A stretch of 61,794 nucleotides of DNA from an uncultured Bacteroidales bacterium (lineage in GTDB: Bacteria > Bacteroidota > Bacteroidia > Bacteroidales > FEN-979). This document shows, one piece after another, positions 26,577-34,462 of the stretch. The stretch is taken from NCBI GenBank assembly GCA_903959905.1, contig CAJBYO010000048.1, forward strand, positions 1 through 61,794, in the 5' to 3' direction. How positions within the stretch are numbered: position 1 is the stretch's first letter; each line of letters opens with the position of its first letter. The notes beneath the pieces are model-generated. The model had not been told where the DNA came from and did no database searches. It saw nothing but the letters and a program-made list of their open reading frames with translations. A program made the position numbers and the translations under genes.

Positions 26577-28397
26577 CTAAGTGAACGATTGCATGTCATA
26601 CAATTTCCTGTAAACGCCATTTTTTGACAGCAGGCTGCTGTGGGTGCCGCGTTCAACCAACTCCCCGCTTTGGAGCACGATGATCTCGTCGGCAAACTGG
26701 ATGGTGGAAAGCCGATGGGCGATCACGATGGAGGTGCGGTGGCGCATCAGGTTTTCAAGCGCCTGCTGAACAAGACGTTCCGACTCCGTGTCCAGGGCAG
26801 AGGTAGCCTCATCAAGGATCAGGATCGGCGGGTTCCTCAGCACAGCGCGGGCAATGCTGAGCCGCTGGCGCTGTCCGCCCGAGAGTTTCGTTCCGCGGTC
26901 GCCGATGTTGGTATAGTAGCCCATCGGCATCTTCTCAATAAACTCATGGGCATTGGCCACCCGTGCTGCGGAGATAACGTCCTCTTCACTTACATTGTCC
27001 ATGCCGAAGGCTATGTTGCTGAATACGGTATCGTTGAAAAGGATCGTTTCCTGGGATACAATGCCCATCAGCCCGCGAACATCCTGGATGACCAGGTCGC
27101 GGAGCTCTGTGCCGTCAATGTAAATGCCGCCCTGGATGCAGTCGTAGAAACGTGGCAGCAGGTCGACCATGGTTGATTTCCCCCCCCCGGACGGGCCGAC
27201 AACGGCGATGGTGCGCCCTTTCGGGATCACGAGGTTGATATTTTTGAGTACAGGCTCCATCCCGTAGGCGAATCCTACACCCCTGTATTCAATCTCGGTG
27301 TGAAACTCCTTCTTGGTCAATGCGTCGGGCTTCTCCTCGATCACTTCCGGCTCGCGGAGCACCGTTTCAATCCGGTCGACCGATGCGGCACCCTTCTGGA
27401 TGTTGTAGAATGCCTGGGTGATGGCTTTTGCCGGGGGCATAAGCTGGGAGAAAATACCGAGGTAAACCAGGAAGGCTGCTGCATCCAGGAAATTCCCCGG
27501 CGTAAAAACAAGTTTCCCGCCATACCAAAGTACGATGGAGACCACACATGCACTCAGGAACTCACTCAGCGGGGAGGCCAGGTCGCGTTTCCTGTACAAA
27601 CGAATCATCAGCCGGTTGTACTCATTGTTGGTATGTCTGAAGCGTTTGTCGGCAAAGTCGATGGCATTAAATGCCTTGATGATGCGGAGGCCGGAAATGG
27701 TCTCTTCAATGATAGAAAGCAATATCCCCATCTTGAACTGGCCCTTGTCGGATGTTCTTTTCAGACTTTTCCCGATGCGACCGATGAAAAAACCGCTCAC
27801 CGGGAGAAGGACCAGTACGAAAACCGTAAGCGACGGACTGATGAAAAACAAGGTTACAATATAGGTGATCATTGTCATAGGGTCGCGGAATGCCATTTCC
27901 AGGGAACTCATGATCGACCATTCAACTTCCTGAACATCCGTGGTCATCCTGGCAATGATATCGCCTTTGCGCTTTTCATTGAAGTACGACAGGGGCAGGA
28001 TCAGGATTTTCAGGTAAAGGTCATTCCGGAGGTCTTTGACCACACCGTTGCGTACCACGGCCAGGAAGTACATGGCGAGGTAGCGGAACAGGTTTTTGAG
28101 GAAAAACAGCAGGACAATGGTGAGGCAGATATAGATCAGCATCTTCTCTTTGCCGTATGTCTGAAGCAACTGGCCGCAGTAAAAGTAGAAATTGTCCTTC
28201 AGTGCATTGATCTCCATGTGCAGCGGCGGAGCCGACTTCGGAATGGGCAGATTGTTGAAGAGCATCTGCAGCACCGGGATGAACAAGGTGAAAGAGACCA
28301 GTGAAAAAACGACGGAAATGATGTTAAAACCGACATTAAGCAGCGCATAAACCCAGTAAGGGCCTGCATAACGGAGGATTTTGAAAAAGCTTTTCAT
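26577..28397 (-). CDS. MsbA-like ABC exporter (fused permease-ATPase)
   Basis: 606 residues. ABC transmembrane domain about 15-335 with six helices; nucleotide-binding domain about 355-606. Walker A VVGPSGGGKSTMVDLLPRFYD, Q-loop MGIVSQETILFNDTV, signature KLSGGQRQRLSIARAVL, Walker B ILILDEATSALDTESE, switch His in VIAHRLST. Half-transporter expected to dimerise in the inner membrane and export a lipid, possibly lipid A (inference from family). A TATCTTTG box at 28403-28410 ends only 5 nt before the ATG, so the transcript is nearly leaderless. Confidence 0.93.
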   Translation of the reverse strand: MKSFFKILRYAGPYWVYALLNVGFNIISVVFSLVSFTLFIPVLQMLFNNLPIPKSAPPLHMEINALKDNFYFYCGQLLQTYGKEKMLIYICLTIVLLFFLKNLFRYLAMYFLAVVRNGVVKDLRNDLYLKILILPLSYFNEKRKGDIIARMTTDVQEVEWSIMSSLEMAFRDPMTMITYIVTLFFISPSLTVFVLVLLPVSGFFIGRIGKSLKRTSDKGQFKMGILLSIIEETISGLRIIKAFNAIDFADKRFRHTNNEYNRLMIRLYRKRDLASPLSEFLSACVVSIVLWYGGKLVFTPGNFLDAAAFLVYLGIFSQLMPPAKAITQAFYNIQKGAASVDRIETVLREPEVIEEKPDALTKKEFHTEIEYRGVGFAYGMEPVLKNINLVIPKGRTIAVVGPSGGGKSTMVDLLPRFYDCIQGGIYIDGTELRDLVIQDVRGLMGIVSQETILFNDTVFSNIAFGMDNVSEEDVISAARVANAHEFIEKMPMGYYTNIGDRGTKLSGGQRQRLSIARAVLRNPPILILDEATSALDTESERLVQQALENLMRHRTSIVIAHRLSTIQFADEIIVLQSGELVERGTHSSLLSKNGVYRKLYDMQSFT

Positions 28398-28402
28398 TGG
28401 TG

Positions 28403-28410
28403 CAAAGATA
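28403..28410 (-). promoter_or_regulatory. -7 box of the ABC exporter, almost at the start codon
   Basis: TATCTTTG on the reverse strand, 5 nt before the ATG at 28397. If transcription begins about 4 nt past this box, as its name implies, the 5' leader is only a few nt. Confidence 0.6.
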
Positions 28411-28450
28411 GGGGTTTGGAATTAATTAAAGGTATTGTCCAAAAATTAGG

Positions 28451-28478
28451 TAGAGACGCACCGCATTGCATCTCCACG
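28451..28478. repeat. Diverged copy of the GAGACGC palindrome
   Basis: GTAGAGACGCACCGCATTGC followed by ATCTCCAC. Imperfect relative of the rsmA palindromes, here in the divergent gap between the ABC exporter and the lipoprotein gene. Confidence 0.65.
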
Positions 28479-28545
28479 ATGCATCCGAAAAGACTGGGTG
28501 TTTCAAAAATCCCCAATTTAGAATCATTTTTTTTTCACCTCAAAA

Positions 28546-28576
28546 TTGATTTCAACATTAAAGTACCTTATATTTG
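28546..28576 (+). promoter_or_regulatory. Promoter of the lipoprotein/outer-membrane pair
   Basis: TTG at 28546-28548, 20-nt spacer, TATATTTG at 28569-28576. The lipoprotein ATG follows at 28598. Confidence 0.8.
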
Positions 28577-28597
28577 TATCCCAAATCCGACCCTAAC

Positions 28598-28945
28598 ATG
28601 AGAAAAATAGTTATCGTCCTTTGCCTGGCCGTCATCGTCATCATGGCATCCTGTTCAAAAAGCTCCACTGCTCCTGATCCGGGAACCGGTGCTGAGTTCA
28701 AGTTTACCAGTCTTGCAGCGGCTGATACCGTGATAAAGGTAAACGATATCACATCAGTAACCGCCCAGGCAACCGGCGACAACCTAACATATACATGGAC
28801 AGCGTCTTACGGTACTTTTGTCGGTAGCGGCGCCACGGTTCAGTGGACTGTCTGCCACCAGGCAAAATTCAATATCTCCTGTGTCGTGACCGACAAATAC
28901 AATCACTCGGAAAAAAAGACCATCGTTGTCAGGTCACACAATTAA
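28598..28945 (+). CDS. Small lipoprotein with PKD/Ig-like fold
   Basis: Start MRKIVIVLCLAVIVIMASCSKS at 28598; 115 residues. Lipobox VIMASC with Cys19. The mature part (about 30-115) is a single beta domain with DNLTYTWTASYGTFVGSGA and FNISCVVTDKYNHSEKKTIVV, the pattern of PKD or Ig-like domains. Function unknown. Its last 20 bases overlap the start of the next gene, so the two are translationally coupled, and a promoter of the phylum type precedes them. Confidence 0.8.
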   Translation: MRKIVIVLCLAVIVIMASCSKSSTAPDPGTGAEFKFTSLAAADTVIKVNDITSVTAQATGDNLTYTWTASYGTFVGSGATVQWTVCHQAKFNISCVVTDKYNHSEKKTIVVRSHN

Positions 28946-29924
28946 ACCGGCGCTGCTCATCCTGATATGGGCAGGCCTGCTAATCTCCCCTAACACTTCT
29001 TTCGCCCAATGCTGTTCCACCGGAAGCCCGGTGGGTGCTTCAGTTTATGTTGGCGTACTCGGAAAGAATTACCTCCGTGCGATCAGCTATTACCGTCACA
29101 GCTATTCTGACACCTATTATGAGAAAGACCACAAATCGAATGAAGATGTTCAGCTTTCAAATTCCAGCTTTAACTTTGCCGGCCTTGCGGTGGCATATGG
29201 TGTAACCAAACGGCTGACGATCGAACTGGATGCCGGCTATTATTTTGACAAAACCCAGAATTTCAAGCATATTGATTATCAAACCCAGGGATACGGTTTA
29301 TCCAACGGAACACTCACGTTCAAATATGGCACCATCATCAGGCCTGTGCAGCAAATCGAGCTGACAACAGGTTTCGGGATCCGCTTCCCTTTCAGTACAA
29401 AGCCGCAGGAGGTCGACGGGGTTCAGTTGAACCGCGATGTGCAGCCTTCAACGAATGCTTTCGGCGTATCCGAGATGCTGTTTTTCAACAAGGGGTTTCC
29501 GGCCATTACCCTCCGCCTGTTCTCCATCAACCGCTATGAATACAACTTTGCCGACCGGCGCGATTACAAATACGGGAATGTCCTGCTGAACTCCATTTTT
29601 GTCTCCAAGAAAATCGTTAAATATTTCTTTGGCATCTTACAGGTGCGCAGTGAATGGAAGACAAATGACAAAGACTACGCCAACGCCAATGAAAACGGAG
29701 GCAACACCGTGATCAACTCCGGTTTTTACCTGCTAACTGTATCGCCACAGTTGAGCTACAGCATCGTTGGCAAGTGGAACCTGACCGCCAGCGTTGACCT
29801 TCCGATGTACAAATATTACAATGGCAAGCAGATGACTCCAGGATATTCGGTTGCGGTAAGTCTGACAAGGGATTTTAACCTGGGGAAGAAACAGCCGCAG
29901 ATTAAACCTGAAGTAATTAAATAA
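28926..29924 (+). CDS. Outer-membrane beta-barrel protein
   Basis: About 332 residues from a TTG start at 28926; no ATG lies before the signal peptide in this frame, so the exact start is uncertain. Signal peptide PALLILIWAGLLISPNTSFAQ, then a notable CCSTGSP. The remainder alternates amphipathic strands (FAGLAVAYGVTKRLTIELDAGYYF, QIELTTGFGIRFPF, YLLTVSPQLSYSIVGKWNLTASVDLP) typical of a 12-14-strand barrel of the outer-membrane transporter/phenol-degradation-like class. Coupled to the preceding lipoprotein by a 20-nt overlap, suggesting they form one outer-membrane assembly. Substrate unknown. Confidence 0.78.
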   Translation: MSGHTIKPALLILIWAGLLISPNTSFAQCCSTGSPVGASVYVGVLGKNYLRAISYYRHSYSDTYYEKDHKSNEDVQLSNSSFNFAGLAVAYGVTKRLTIELDAGYYFDKTQNFKHIDYQTQGYGLSNGTLTFKYGTIIRPVQQIELTTGFGIRFPFSTKPQEVDGVQLNRDVQPSTNAFGVSEMLFFNKGFPAITLRLFSINRYEYNFADRRDYKYGNVLLNSIFVSKKIVKYFFGILQVRSEWKTNDKDYANANENGGNTVINSGFYLLTVSPQLSYSIVGKWNLTASVDLPMYKYYNGKQMTPGYSVAVSLTRDFNLGKKQPQIKPEVIK

Positions 29925-29963
29925 CCTAAGGCCAGAGGAAAGAGGCAATCTCAAAAGTTTATT

Positions 29964-30041
29964 AACCGCAGAGGTTCAGAGAATTTTGGCGTCTATAATG
30001 CGATAATTGAATCTTCTCTGCGTCTCTGCGACTCTGCGGTT
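29964..30041. repeat. Inverted repeat of CGCAGAG words, likely terminator
   Basis: AACCGCAGAGGTTCAGAGA and, about 40 nt later, TCTCTGCGACTCTGCGGTT; 15 of 19 positions pair. The right arm is followed by TTTT. It lies between the convergent barrel and Rh-type genes and could terminate both. Related words form the larger inverted repeat at 41485-41553. Confidence 0.65.
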
Positions 30042-30099
30042 TTTATAGATAATTGCCTTTTGCGACAACTTCTGGTGGGGTTGTTAAAAGGTCTTCGTA

Positions 30100-31272
30100 T
30101 TACTCCTCAGCATCCAAAAATTCATCCGCATCATCATACGCCTCCACTTTTCTTCCCAGCAATGGCAGCACTTTCCCGGTGATCATTCCGGTAACGACAG
30201 CAACAACGATGGTGATAAGAATTCCTAATAGCTGGCTCTCCATGTGGAGGCCTTTGATGATTGGCAGAGCAGCAAGTCCGCCCATGAGGCCCGGCAAACC
30301 ATGAAGGTTGGTCACCCCGCAGGTGTCGATAATCTTCATCAGTTTCTGCTGTTTTGACTGGATCACGGCAAAGCCGAAAGTTGAAAGTCCGCCAGCCATC
30401 ATGCCAATGATCACTGCCATCGTATGGCTTGCATCGGCGCAGGTGGAGCCGATGGCCACACCGCCTGCCAGCGCGGCATTGGCAATGTCGGCAATGCTGA
30501 TCTTCTTGCGGATGGAAACGGAAACAAGATATGTTGTAAGGGTGGAGCCGCAAAGTGCCAGGATCACATTCACCACCGTATGCGGCATCTGGGCCGGTGT
30601 GACAAGGGCTGCACAAAAGCTCGGCCAGAAGATCCAGAGCATCATACTGCCCAGCATGGAGTAACGGTCGCTCGTTGAATCGGTTTCAATGGTCTTTTCA
30701 AATTCCTGTTTCGTGGTCATGGTAAGGGCAACGCCCAGCCCGAAAATGGCGCCAAAGGCATGGATCACGATGGAACCGCCGGTATCCACCACGCCGCCTG
30801 CTTTGATCAGGCCGAGGCCGCCGTTCAGTACGATCCACTCGTTGAGCATATAGAACGGTACGAATAGCAACCCGAGAAGTACATACTGCTGCATCTTCAG
30901 TCTGCCAAGAACGGCACCTGCCGCGATGAGCAAACTGGCTGCCCCGAATTCGGCCAGGATTAACCGCCTGATCTCCCCGTCGGCATCGCCAAGACCGGTT
31001 TTATTGATGAGCATATATAACGGAAGCGAGGTGCTAACCAGCAGAAAGGTGGCGGTGAGCGCCGACCGCCCGTACTTCCGTACAAATACCATCAGAAACC
31101 CGAACCCGATCAGGAGCATGGCCATGATGTGGATGGCGCGGTTGTATTGCTGGTCGTCGGTAACCCCGGATGCTAGGGTTGTGGCGGTCTCCTCAGTTGC
31201 TGATAACAACATGGGAAGTGAAGTGAAAATCAGTAAACAGGCAAGCCATTTAAAGTAAAATTGTAGTCGCAT
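30100..31272 (-). CDS. Rh-type ammonium/CO2 channel
   Basis: 390 residues, about 11-12 transmembrane segments, with an N-terminal signal-like segment (LACLLIFTSLPMLLSA). Conserved points match the Rh branch of the Amt/Mep/Rh superfamily rather than bacterial AmtB: DTGGSIVIHAFGAIFGLG with Asp163 and pore His171; MLGSMMLWIFWPSF at 206-219; and DTCGVTNLHGLPGLMGG with pore His324. The Rh signature DTCGxxNLHGxPG is nearly exact. It should conduct ammonia/ammonium (or CO2) across the inner membrane. No GlnK/PII gene is adjacent, unlike typical amtB operons. Rh genes are rare in bacteria. Confidence 0.85.
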   Translation of the reverse strand: MRLQFYFKWLACLLIFTSLPMLLSATEETATTLASGVTDDQQYNRAIHIMAMLLIGFGFLMVFVRKYGRSALTATFLLVSTSLPLYMLINKTGLGDADGEIRRLILAEFGAASLLIAAGAVLGRLKMQQYVLLGLLFVPFYMLNEWIVLNGGLGLIKAGGVVDTGGSIVIHAFGAIFGLGVALTMTTKQEFEKTIETDSTSDRYSMLGSMMLWIFWPSFCAALVTPAQMPHTVVNVILALCGSTLTTYLVSVSIRKKISIADIANAALAGGVAIGSTCADASHTMAVIIGMMAGGLSTFGFAVIQSKQQKLMKIIDTCGVTNLHGLPGLMGGLAALPIIKGLHMESQLLGILITIVVAVVTGMITGKVLPLLGRKVEAYDDADEFLDAEE

Positions 31273-31405
31273 GGGGTCAGTTTTTAGTGAGTGAATCGTT
31301 GCTAAAAGGCGCCAAAATTATTGTTAATTTTTTCACTATGCAAGAAATACTTATGAGGGTAGGTGGAATGCGTAGAAGGAGTAGGGAAAAACGAAGGATG
31401 CAGTA

Positions 31406-31496
31406 CATTTGACATCTGACATCTGGCATTTGACAATTGACAATTGACAAATAACATATGCCAGATGCCAAATCCCAAATGCCAAATGCCAAATGA
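31406..31496. repeat. Family F array (exactly 13 x 7 nt)
   Basis: Thirteen heptamers: CATTTGA, CATCTGA, CATCTGG, CATTTGA, CAATTGA twice, CAAATAA, CATATGC, CAGATGC, CAAATCC, CAAATGC twice, CAAATGA. The phase never slips although the words drift from CATTTGA to the near-complementary CAAATGC, making the array partly self-complementary. Confidence 0.9.
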
Positions 31497-31508
31497 CGGA
31501 ACCTGATT

Positions 31509-31564
31509 CTGTCCGCCTGTCCGCCTGTCCGCTCGTCCGCTTGTCCGCCCGTCCGCCCGTCCGC
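31509..31564. repeat. Family A array upstream of rbfA (7 x 8 nt)
   Basis: Octamers CTGTCCGC three times, TCGTCCGC, TTGTCCGC, CCGTCCGC twice. Outward from the rbfA start they read GYGGACRR-type. The rbfA -7 box follows 18 nt later. Confidence 0.9.
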
Positions 31565-31581
31565 CTTTCCAAAACATTTAC

Positions 31582-31589
31582 TACCTTTG
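31582..31589 (+). promoter_or_regulatory. -7 box of rbfA, leaderless position
   Basis: TACCTTTG ends 4 nt before the rbfA ATG at 31594, so transcription should begin at or next to the start codon. The -33 position would fall at the edge of the family A array and has no TTG. Confidence 0.65.
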
Positions 31590-31593
31590 CCCC

Positions 31594-31929
31594 ATGGAAT
31601 CAACACGTCAGCAAAAAATATCGCGCCTGATCCAGAAGGATTTGGGCATCATCTTCCAGCAGGAGGCCAGGAACCTGTTTGAAGGCGCACTGATCACTGT
31701 AACCAAGGTGCAGGTAAGCAAGGATCTGGCTATTGCCAGGGTTCACCTGAGCCTGTTCATCACCACCGACAAACAGGTGCTGCTGGACAAAATCCGACAT
31801 CACGGCCGCGAAGTAAGGCATCTCCTGGCCCTGCGGGTTCATAATCAGCTCAGGGTGATGCCGGAACTACAGTTTTATCTGGATGATTCGCTGGATTACA
31901 TTGAGAAGATTGATGAGTTGTTGAAGTAG
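31594..31929 (+). CDS. rbfA: Ribosome-binding factor A
   Basis: 111 residues. N-terminus TRQQKISRLIQKDLGIIFQQE, then ITVTKVQVSKDLAIARVHLSLF and RHLLALRVHNQLRVMPELQFYLDDSLDYIEKIDELL match the RbfA KH-like fold throughout. It helps 30S subunit maturation and 16S rRNA 5'-end processing in the cytoplasm. In many Bacteroidota it precedes a LolC/E-type permease gene; here a methyltransferase and two array blocks separate them. Family A and F arrays flank the gene symmetrically as inverted copies. Confidence 0.97.
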   Translation: MESTRQQKISRLIQKDLGIIFQQEARNLFEGALITVTKVQVSKDLAIARVHLSLFITTDKQVLLDKIRHHGREVRHLLALRVHNQLRVMPELQFYLDDSLDYIEKIDELLK

Positions 31930-31931
31930 TG

Positions 31932-31995
31932 GTGAGCGGGTGAGCAGGTGTGCGGGTGAGTGAGCGGACGGGCGGACGGGCGGACAGGCGGACGG
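31932..31995. repeat. Family A array downstream of rbfA (8 x 8 nt)
   Basis: GTGAGCGG, GTGAGCAG, GTGTGCGG, GTGAGTGA, GCGGACGG, GCGGACGG, GCGGACAG, GCGGACGG, starting 2 nt after the rbfA stop codon and reading outward as GYGGACRR. Confidence 0.9.
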
Positions 31996-32005
31996 AATCG
32001 GTTTC

Positions 32006-32075
32006 CGTCATTTGGCATCTGGCACTTGAAATTTGTAACATGTCACGCGTCACCTGTCACGCGTCACCCGTCACT
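32006..32075. repeat. Hybrid family F/B array (10 x 7 nt)
   Basis: Ten heptamers in one phase that change family midway: CGTCATT, TGGCATC, TGGCACT, TGAAATT, TGTAACA, then TGTCACG, CGTCACC, TGTCACG, CGTCACC, CGTCACT. The continuous 7-nt register across two families shows that they are made by one process. Ends 27 nt before the methyltransferase start. Confidence 0.85.
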
Positions 32076-32102
32076 TTAATTTAGACATTTTGAATTTATA
32101 AC

Positions 32103-32927
32103 ATGCAGTACGATCCGATAAAAAGAACCCTTGGCAAGGTATTCAATACCACGCCATTCCTTCGTGTGTTGTTCTATAAGCTTCTTGACCTTCTGCTGTT
32201 GCGTGCCTGGCATGTTCGCCGGGAGATCAAACGTTGGGCAGGCAGGCCATTGCCGGGCGCTGCGAAGGACAGGCGCATGATCCTCGACGCTGGTTCGGGA
32301 TTCGGCCAGTACACCTACTTTCTCACCGGCCTAAACCCGCTGTGGTTCATTGATGCTGTTGACGTAAAGGAGGAACAGATCGCCGACTGCAATGCGTTTT
32401 TTGCAAAAGCGGGCCGCAAGAACGTGCTGTTTGAGATCGCCGACCTGACAACTTTTTCACGGCCCGACCGTTTTGACCTGATCCTGTCTGTGGATGTGAT
32501 GGAACATATCGCCGACGACGATGCAGTTTTCCGCAACTTCTACGATGCACTTACCCAGGGAGGCATGTTGCTGGTCTCCACCCCTTCCGACCAGGGTGGC
32601 TCTGATGTGCACGACCACGAAGAGGGCGAGTCATTCATCGACGAGCACGTACGCGACGGCTACAACATCACCGATATCCAGGAGAAGCTGAAGAGGGCCG
32701 GGTTTTCAAAGACAGAAGCGCGTTTCACCTATGGCACCCCGGGAAAGATCGCATGGCGGCTCTCCATGAAATACCCGATACTGATGCTCAACACCACCAA
32801 ACTGTTTTTCATCCTGCTGCCATTCTACTACCTTCTCACCTACCCCGTTGCCTTTCTCTGCAACTGGCTCGACACACGGATGGAGCATCCGACAGGGACG
32901 GGGTTGATGGTAAAGGCCTGGAAGTGA
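32103..32927 (+). CDS. Class I SAM-dependent methyltransferase
   Basis: 274 residues. Motif I MILDAGSGFGQYTYFL near 60-75, acidic DAVDVKEEQ ending the second strand near 85-93, FDLILSVDVMEHIADDDAVF near 121-140, and GGMLLVSTPSDQGG. The C-terminal part has a hydrophobic segment (LFFILLPFYYLLTYPVAFLCNWL) that may bind the membrane. Substrate unknown. It sits between rbfA and the LolC/E permease and is separated from both by micro-arrays, which suggests it entered an older rbfA-permease pair (inference). Confidence 0.88.
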   Translation: MQYDPIKRTLGKVFNTTPFLRVLFYKLLDLLLLRAWHVRREIKRWAGRPLPGAAKDRRMILDAGSGFGQYTYFLTGLNPLWFIDAVDVKEEQIADCNAFFAKAGRKNVLFEIADLTTFSRPDRFDLILSVDVMEHIADDDAVFRNFYDALTQGGMLLVSTPSDQGGSDVHDHEEGESFIDEHVRDGYNITDIQEKLKRAGFSKTEARFTYGTPGKIAWRLSMKYPILMLNTTKLFFILLPFYYLLTYPVAFLCNWLDTRMEHPTGTGLMVKAWK

Positions 32928-32963
32928 AAAATGCAAAATACAACAGGACTAATGCCTAGTCAC

Positions 32964-33016
32964 CGCCATTATTCGCATATTCGTCATTCGCATATTCGTC
33001 ATTTGTAATTTGTAAT
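32964..33016. repeat. Family E array before the LolC/E gene
   Basis: Words ATTCGCAT, ATTCGTC, ATTCGCAT, ATTCGTC, ATTTGTA, ATTTGTA, ATTTCT: unit length alternates 8,7,8,7,7,7. Outward from the permease start it reads AAATGACGAAT-type. Ends 11 nt before the TTG start. Confidence 0.8.
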
Positions 33017-33027
33017 TTCTCCTCCCC

Positions 33028-34263
33028 TTGAACTTCCCCTTCTACATCGCCCGCCGCTACCTGGTTTCGAAGAAATCACACAACATCATCAATATCATAT
33101 CAGGTATTTCGGTGATCGGGGTGGCAATTGGCGCGATGGCACTGATCATTGTACTGTCGGTGTTCAACGGGTTTGACAAACTGGTGGTGTCACTGTTCAG
33201 CTCATTCAATTCAAGCATACAGGTCACCCCTGCATACGGGAAGACTTTTCATATGAAGGCCTTTCCTGCCGATCGATTACGGAAAATCCCCGGGGTGCTG
33301 CACATCACTGAAGTGATTGAAGAGGATGCCCTGATGAAGTACAAAGACAACCAGGCCATTGTCACCCTCAAAGGCGTAAGTGAAGAGTATACGAACATGA
33401 GCGGGCTCGACACGATGATGGTGGAGGGTCCGTTCCTGCTCCAGGAAGGCGATAAAGATTATGCAATCCTTGGTTACGGAGTGGCGGGGGCCCTTAATGC
33501 CAACCTGCAGGATTACCTCAACCCGGTTTCAGTGTACGTTCCCCGGCGTGATGCCAGCTTTGCCGGGGGACTGGAGAATGCATTTAATTCTGATATCATC
33601 TTTCCTTCCGGCTTTTTCCAGATACAGTGGGACTATGATGTAAAATACGCGATCCTGCCGCTGCGGTTTGTGCAGCGCCTTTTGGATTATACCGATGAAC
33701 GCTCATCCCTGGAGATAGACCTGGCGAAAACCTACGATCAGCGTGCCATTCAAAAAACAATCGAGACATTGGCCGGACCGGCATACGTGGTTAAAAACCG
33801 TTACCAGCAGCAGGAGATCCTTTACAAAATCATGATTTCAGAAAAAAATTACATCTTCATGATCCTCACCCTGATCCTGGTCATCGCTACGTTCAACGTG
33901 ATCGGTACCCTTTCCATGCTTATCCTTGACAAGAAAAAGGACATCGCCGTACTACAGAGCATGGGCGCCACGCAGGGACTCATCCGCAGGATCTTCCTGA
34001 CGGAAGGGATGCTGATCTCCCTGATCGGCGCCATCATCGGGTTGACAGCCGGAGCAGTTATCTGCTGGCTTCAGATGCGGTATGGGTTTGTGAGGCTGGG
34101 CTCGGCCGACAGCAGTTTTGTCGTGAGCGCTTACCCTGTAAATATGCAGCTGATTGATTTCCTGGTGGTGCTGGGCACTGTTCTTTTCATCGGTTTTCTG
34201 GCGGCCTGGTACCCGGTGTACAACATTAAGAAAATCCATGCGGGGCAGGTGAAGTTGGACTGA
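33028..34263 (+). CDS. LolC/LolE-family lipoprotein-releasing permease
   Basis: 411 residues from a TTG start (MNFPFYIARRYLVSKKSHN); this N-terminus is conserved in the family and no ATG precedes it. TM1 about 20-45 (IINIISGISVIGVAIGAMALIIVLSVFNG), a large periplasmic MacB-like domain about 50-265, then three C-terminal helices of the FtsX fold (IFMILTLILVIATFNVIGTL; LISLIGAIIGLTAGAVICWL; FLVVLGTVLFIGFLAAWYP). With a LolD ATPase encoded elsewhere it would extract lipoproteins from the inner membrane for outer-membrane delivery. A family E array immediately precedes and a family A array follows the gene. Confidence 0.9.
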   Translation: MNFPFYIARRYLVSKKSHNIINIISGISVIGVAIGAMALIIVLSVFNGFDKLVVSLFSSFNSSIQVTPAYGKTFHMKAFPADRLRKIPGVLHITEVIEEDALMKYKDNQAIVTLKGVSEEYTNMSGLDTMMVEGPFLLQEGDKDYAILGYGVAGALNANLQDYLNPVSVYVPRRDASFAGGLENAFNSDIIFPSGFFQIQWDYDVKYAILPLRFVQRLLDYTDERSSLEIDLAKTYDQRAIQKTIETLAGPAYVVKNRYQQQEILYKIMISEKNYIFMILTLILVIATFNVIGTLSMLILDKKKDIAVLQSMGATQGLIRRIFLTEGMLISLIGAIIGLTAGAVICWLQMRYGFVRLGSADSSFVVSAYPVNMQLIDFLVVLGTVLFIGFLAAWYPVYNIKKIHAGQVKLD

Positions 34264-34267
34264 GAGG

Positions 34268-34330
34268 GCGGCCAAGCGGAGGGTGGACGAGCGGACAGGC
34301 GGACGGGCGGACAAGGTGAGCGGGTGACGC
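34268..34330. repeat. Family A array after the LolC/E gene
   Basis: GCGGCCAA, GCGGAGG, GTGGACGA, GCGGACAG, GCGGACGG, GCGGACAA, then decaying GGTGAGCG GGTGACGC. Begins 5 nt after the stop and reads outward as GYGGACRR. Confidence 0.85.
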
Positions 34331-34462
34331 AAGGATGCTGCAGTATGGCTGGATAGCACAGACTTCAAAGTTCAATATTCGTTGATCAATATTCAATATT
34401 CAACCCCTGCGGCAAAGCCACCAAACGAATTTTCCTGAAATGGCCAAAAATGAGCAGCGTCT

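Noticed and set aside
26640..28304. Long + strand open frames opposite the ABC exporter (178 and 334 codons)
   Set aside because: Mirror frames of a well-conserved ABC transporter; composition is His/Gln-rich nonsense without motifs. The same holds for the frame at 22439-23323 opposite biotin carboxylase and 12775-13647 opposite the TPR gene.
31406..32075. Integron or diversity-generating retroelement
   Set aside because: Boundary arrays around rbfA recall cassettes, but no integrase, reverse transcriptase or attC-like site is present in the window, and variation is not adenine-specific.
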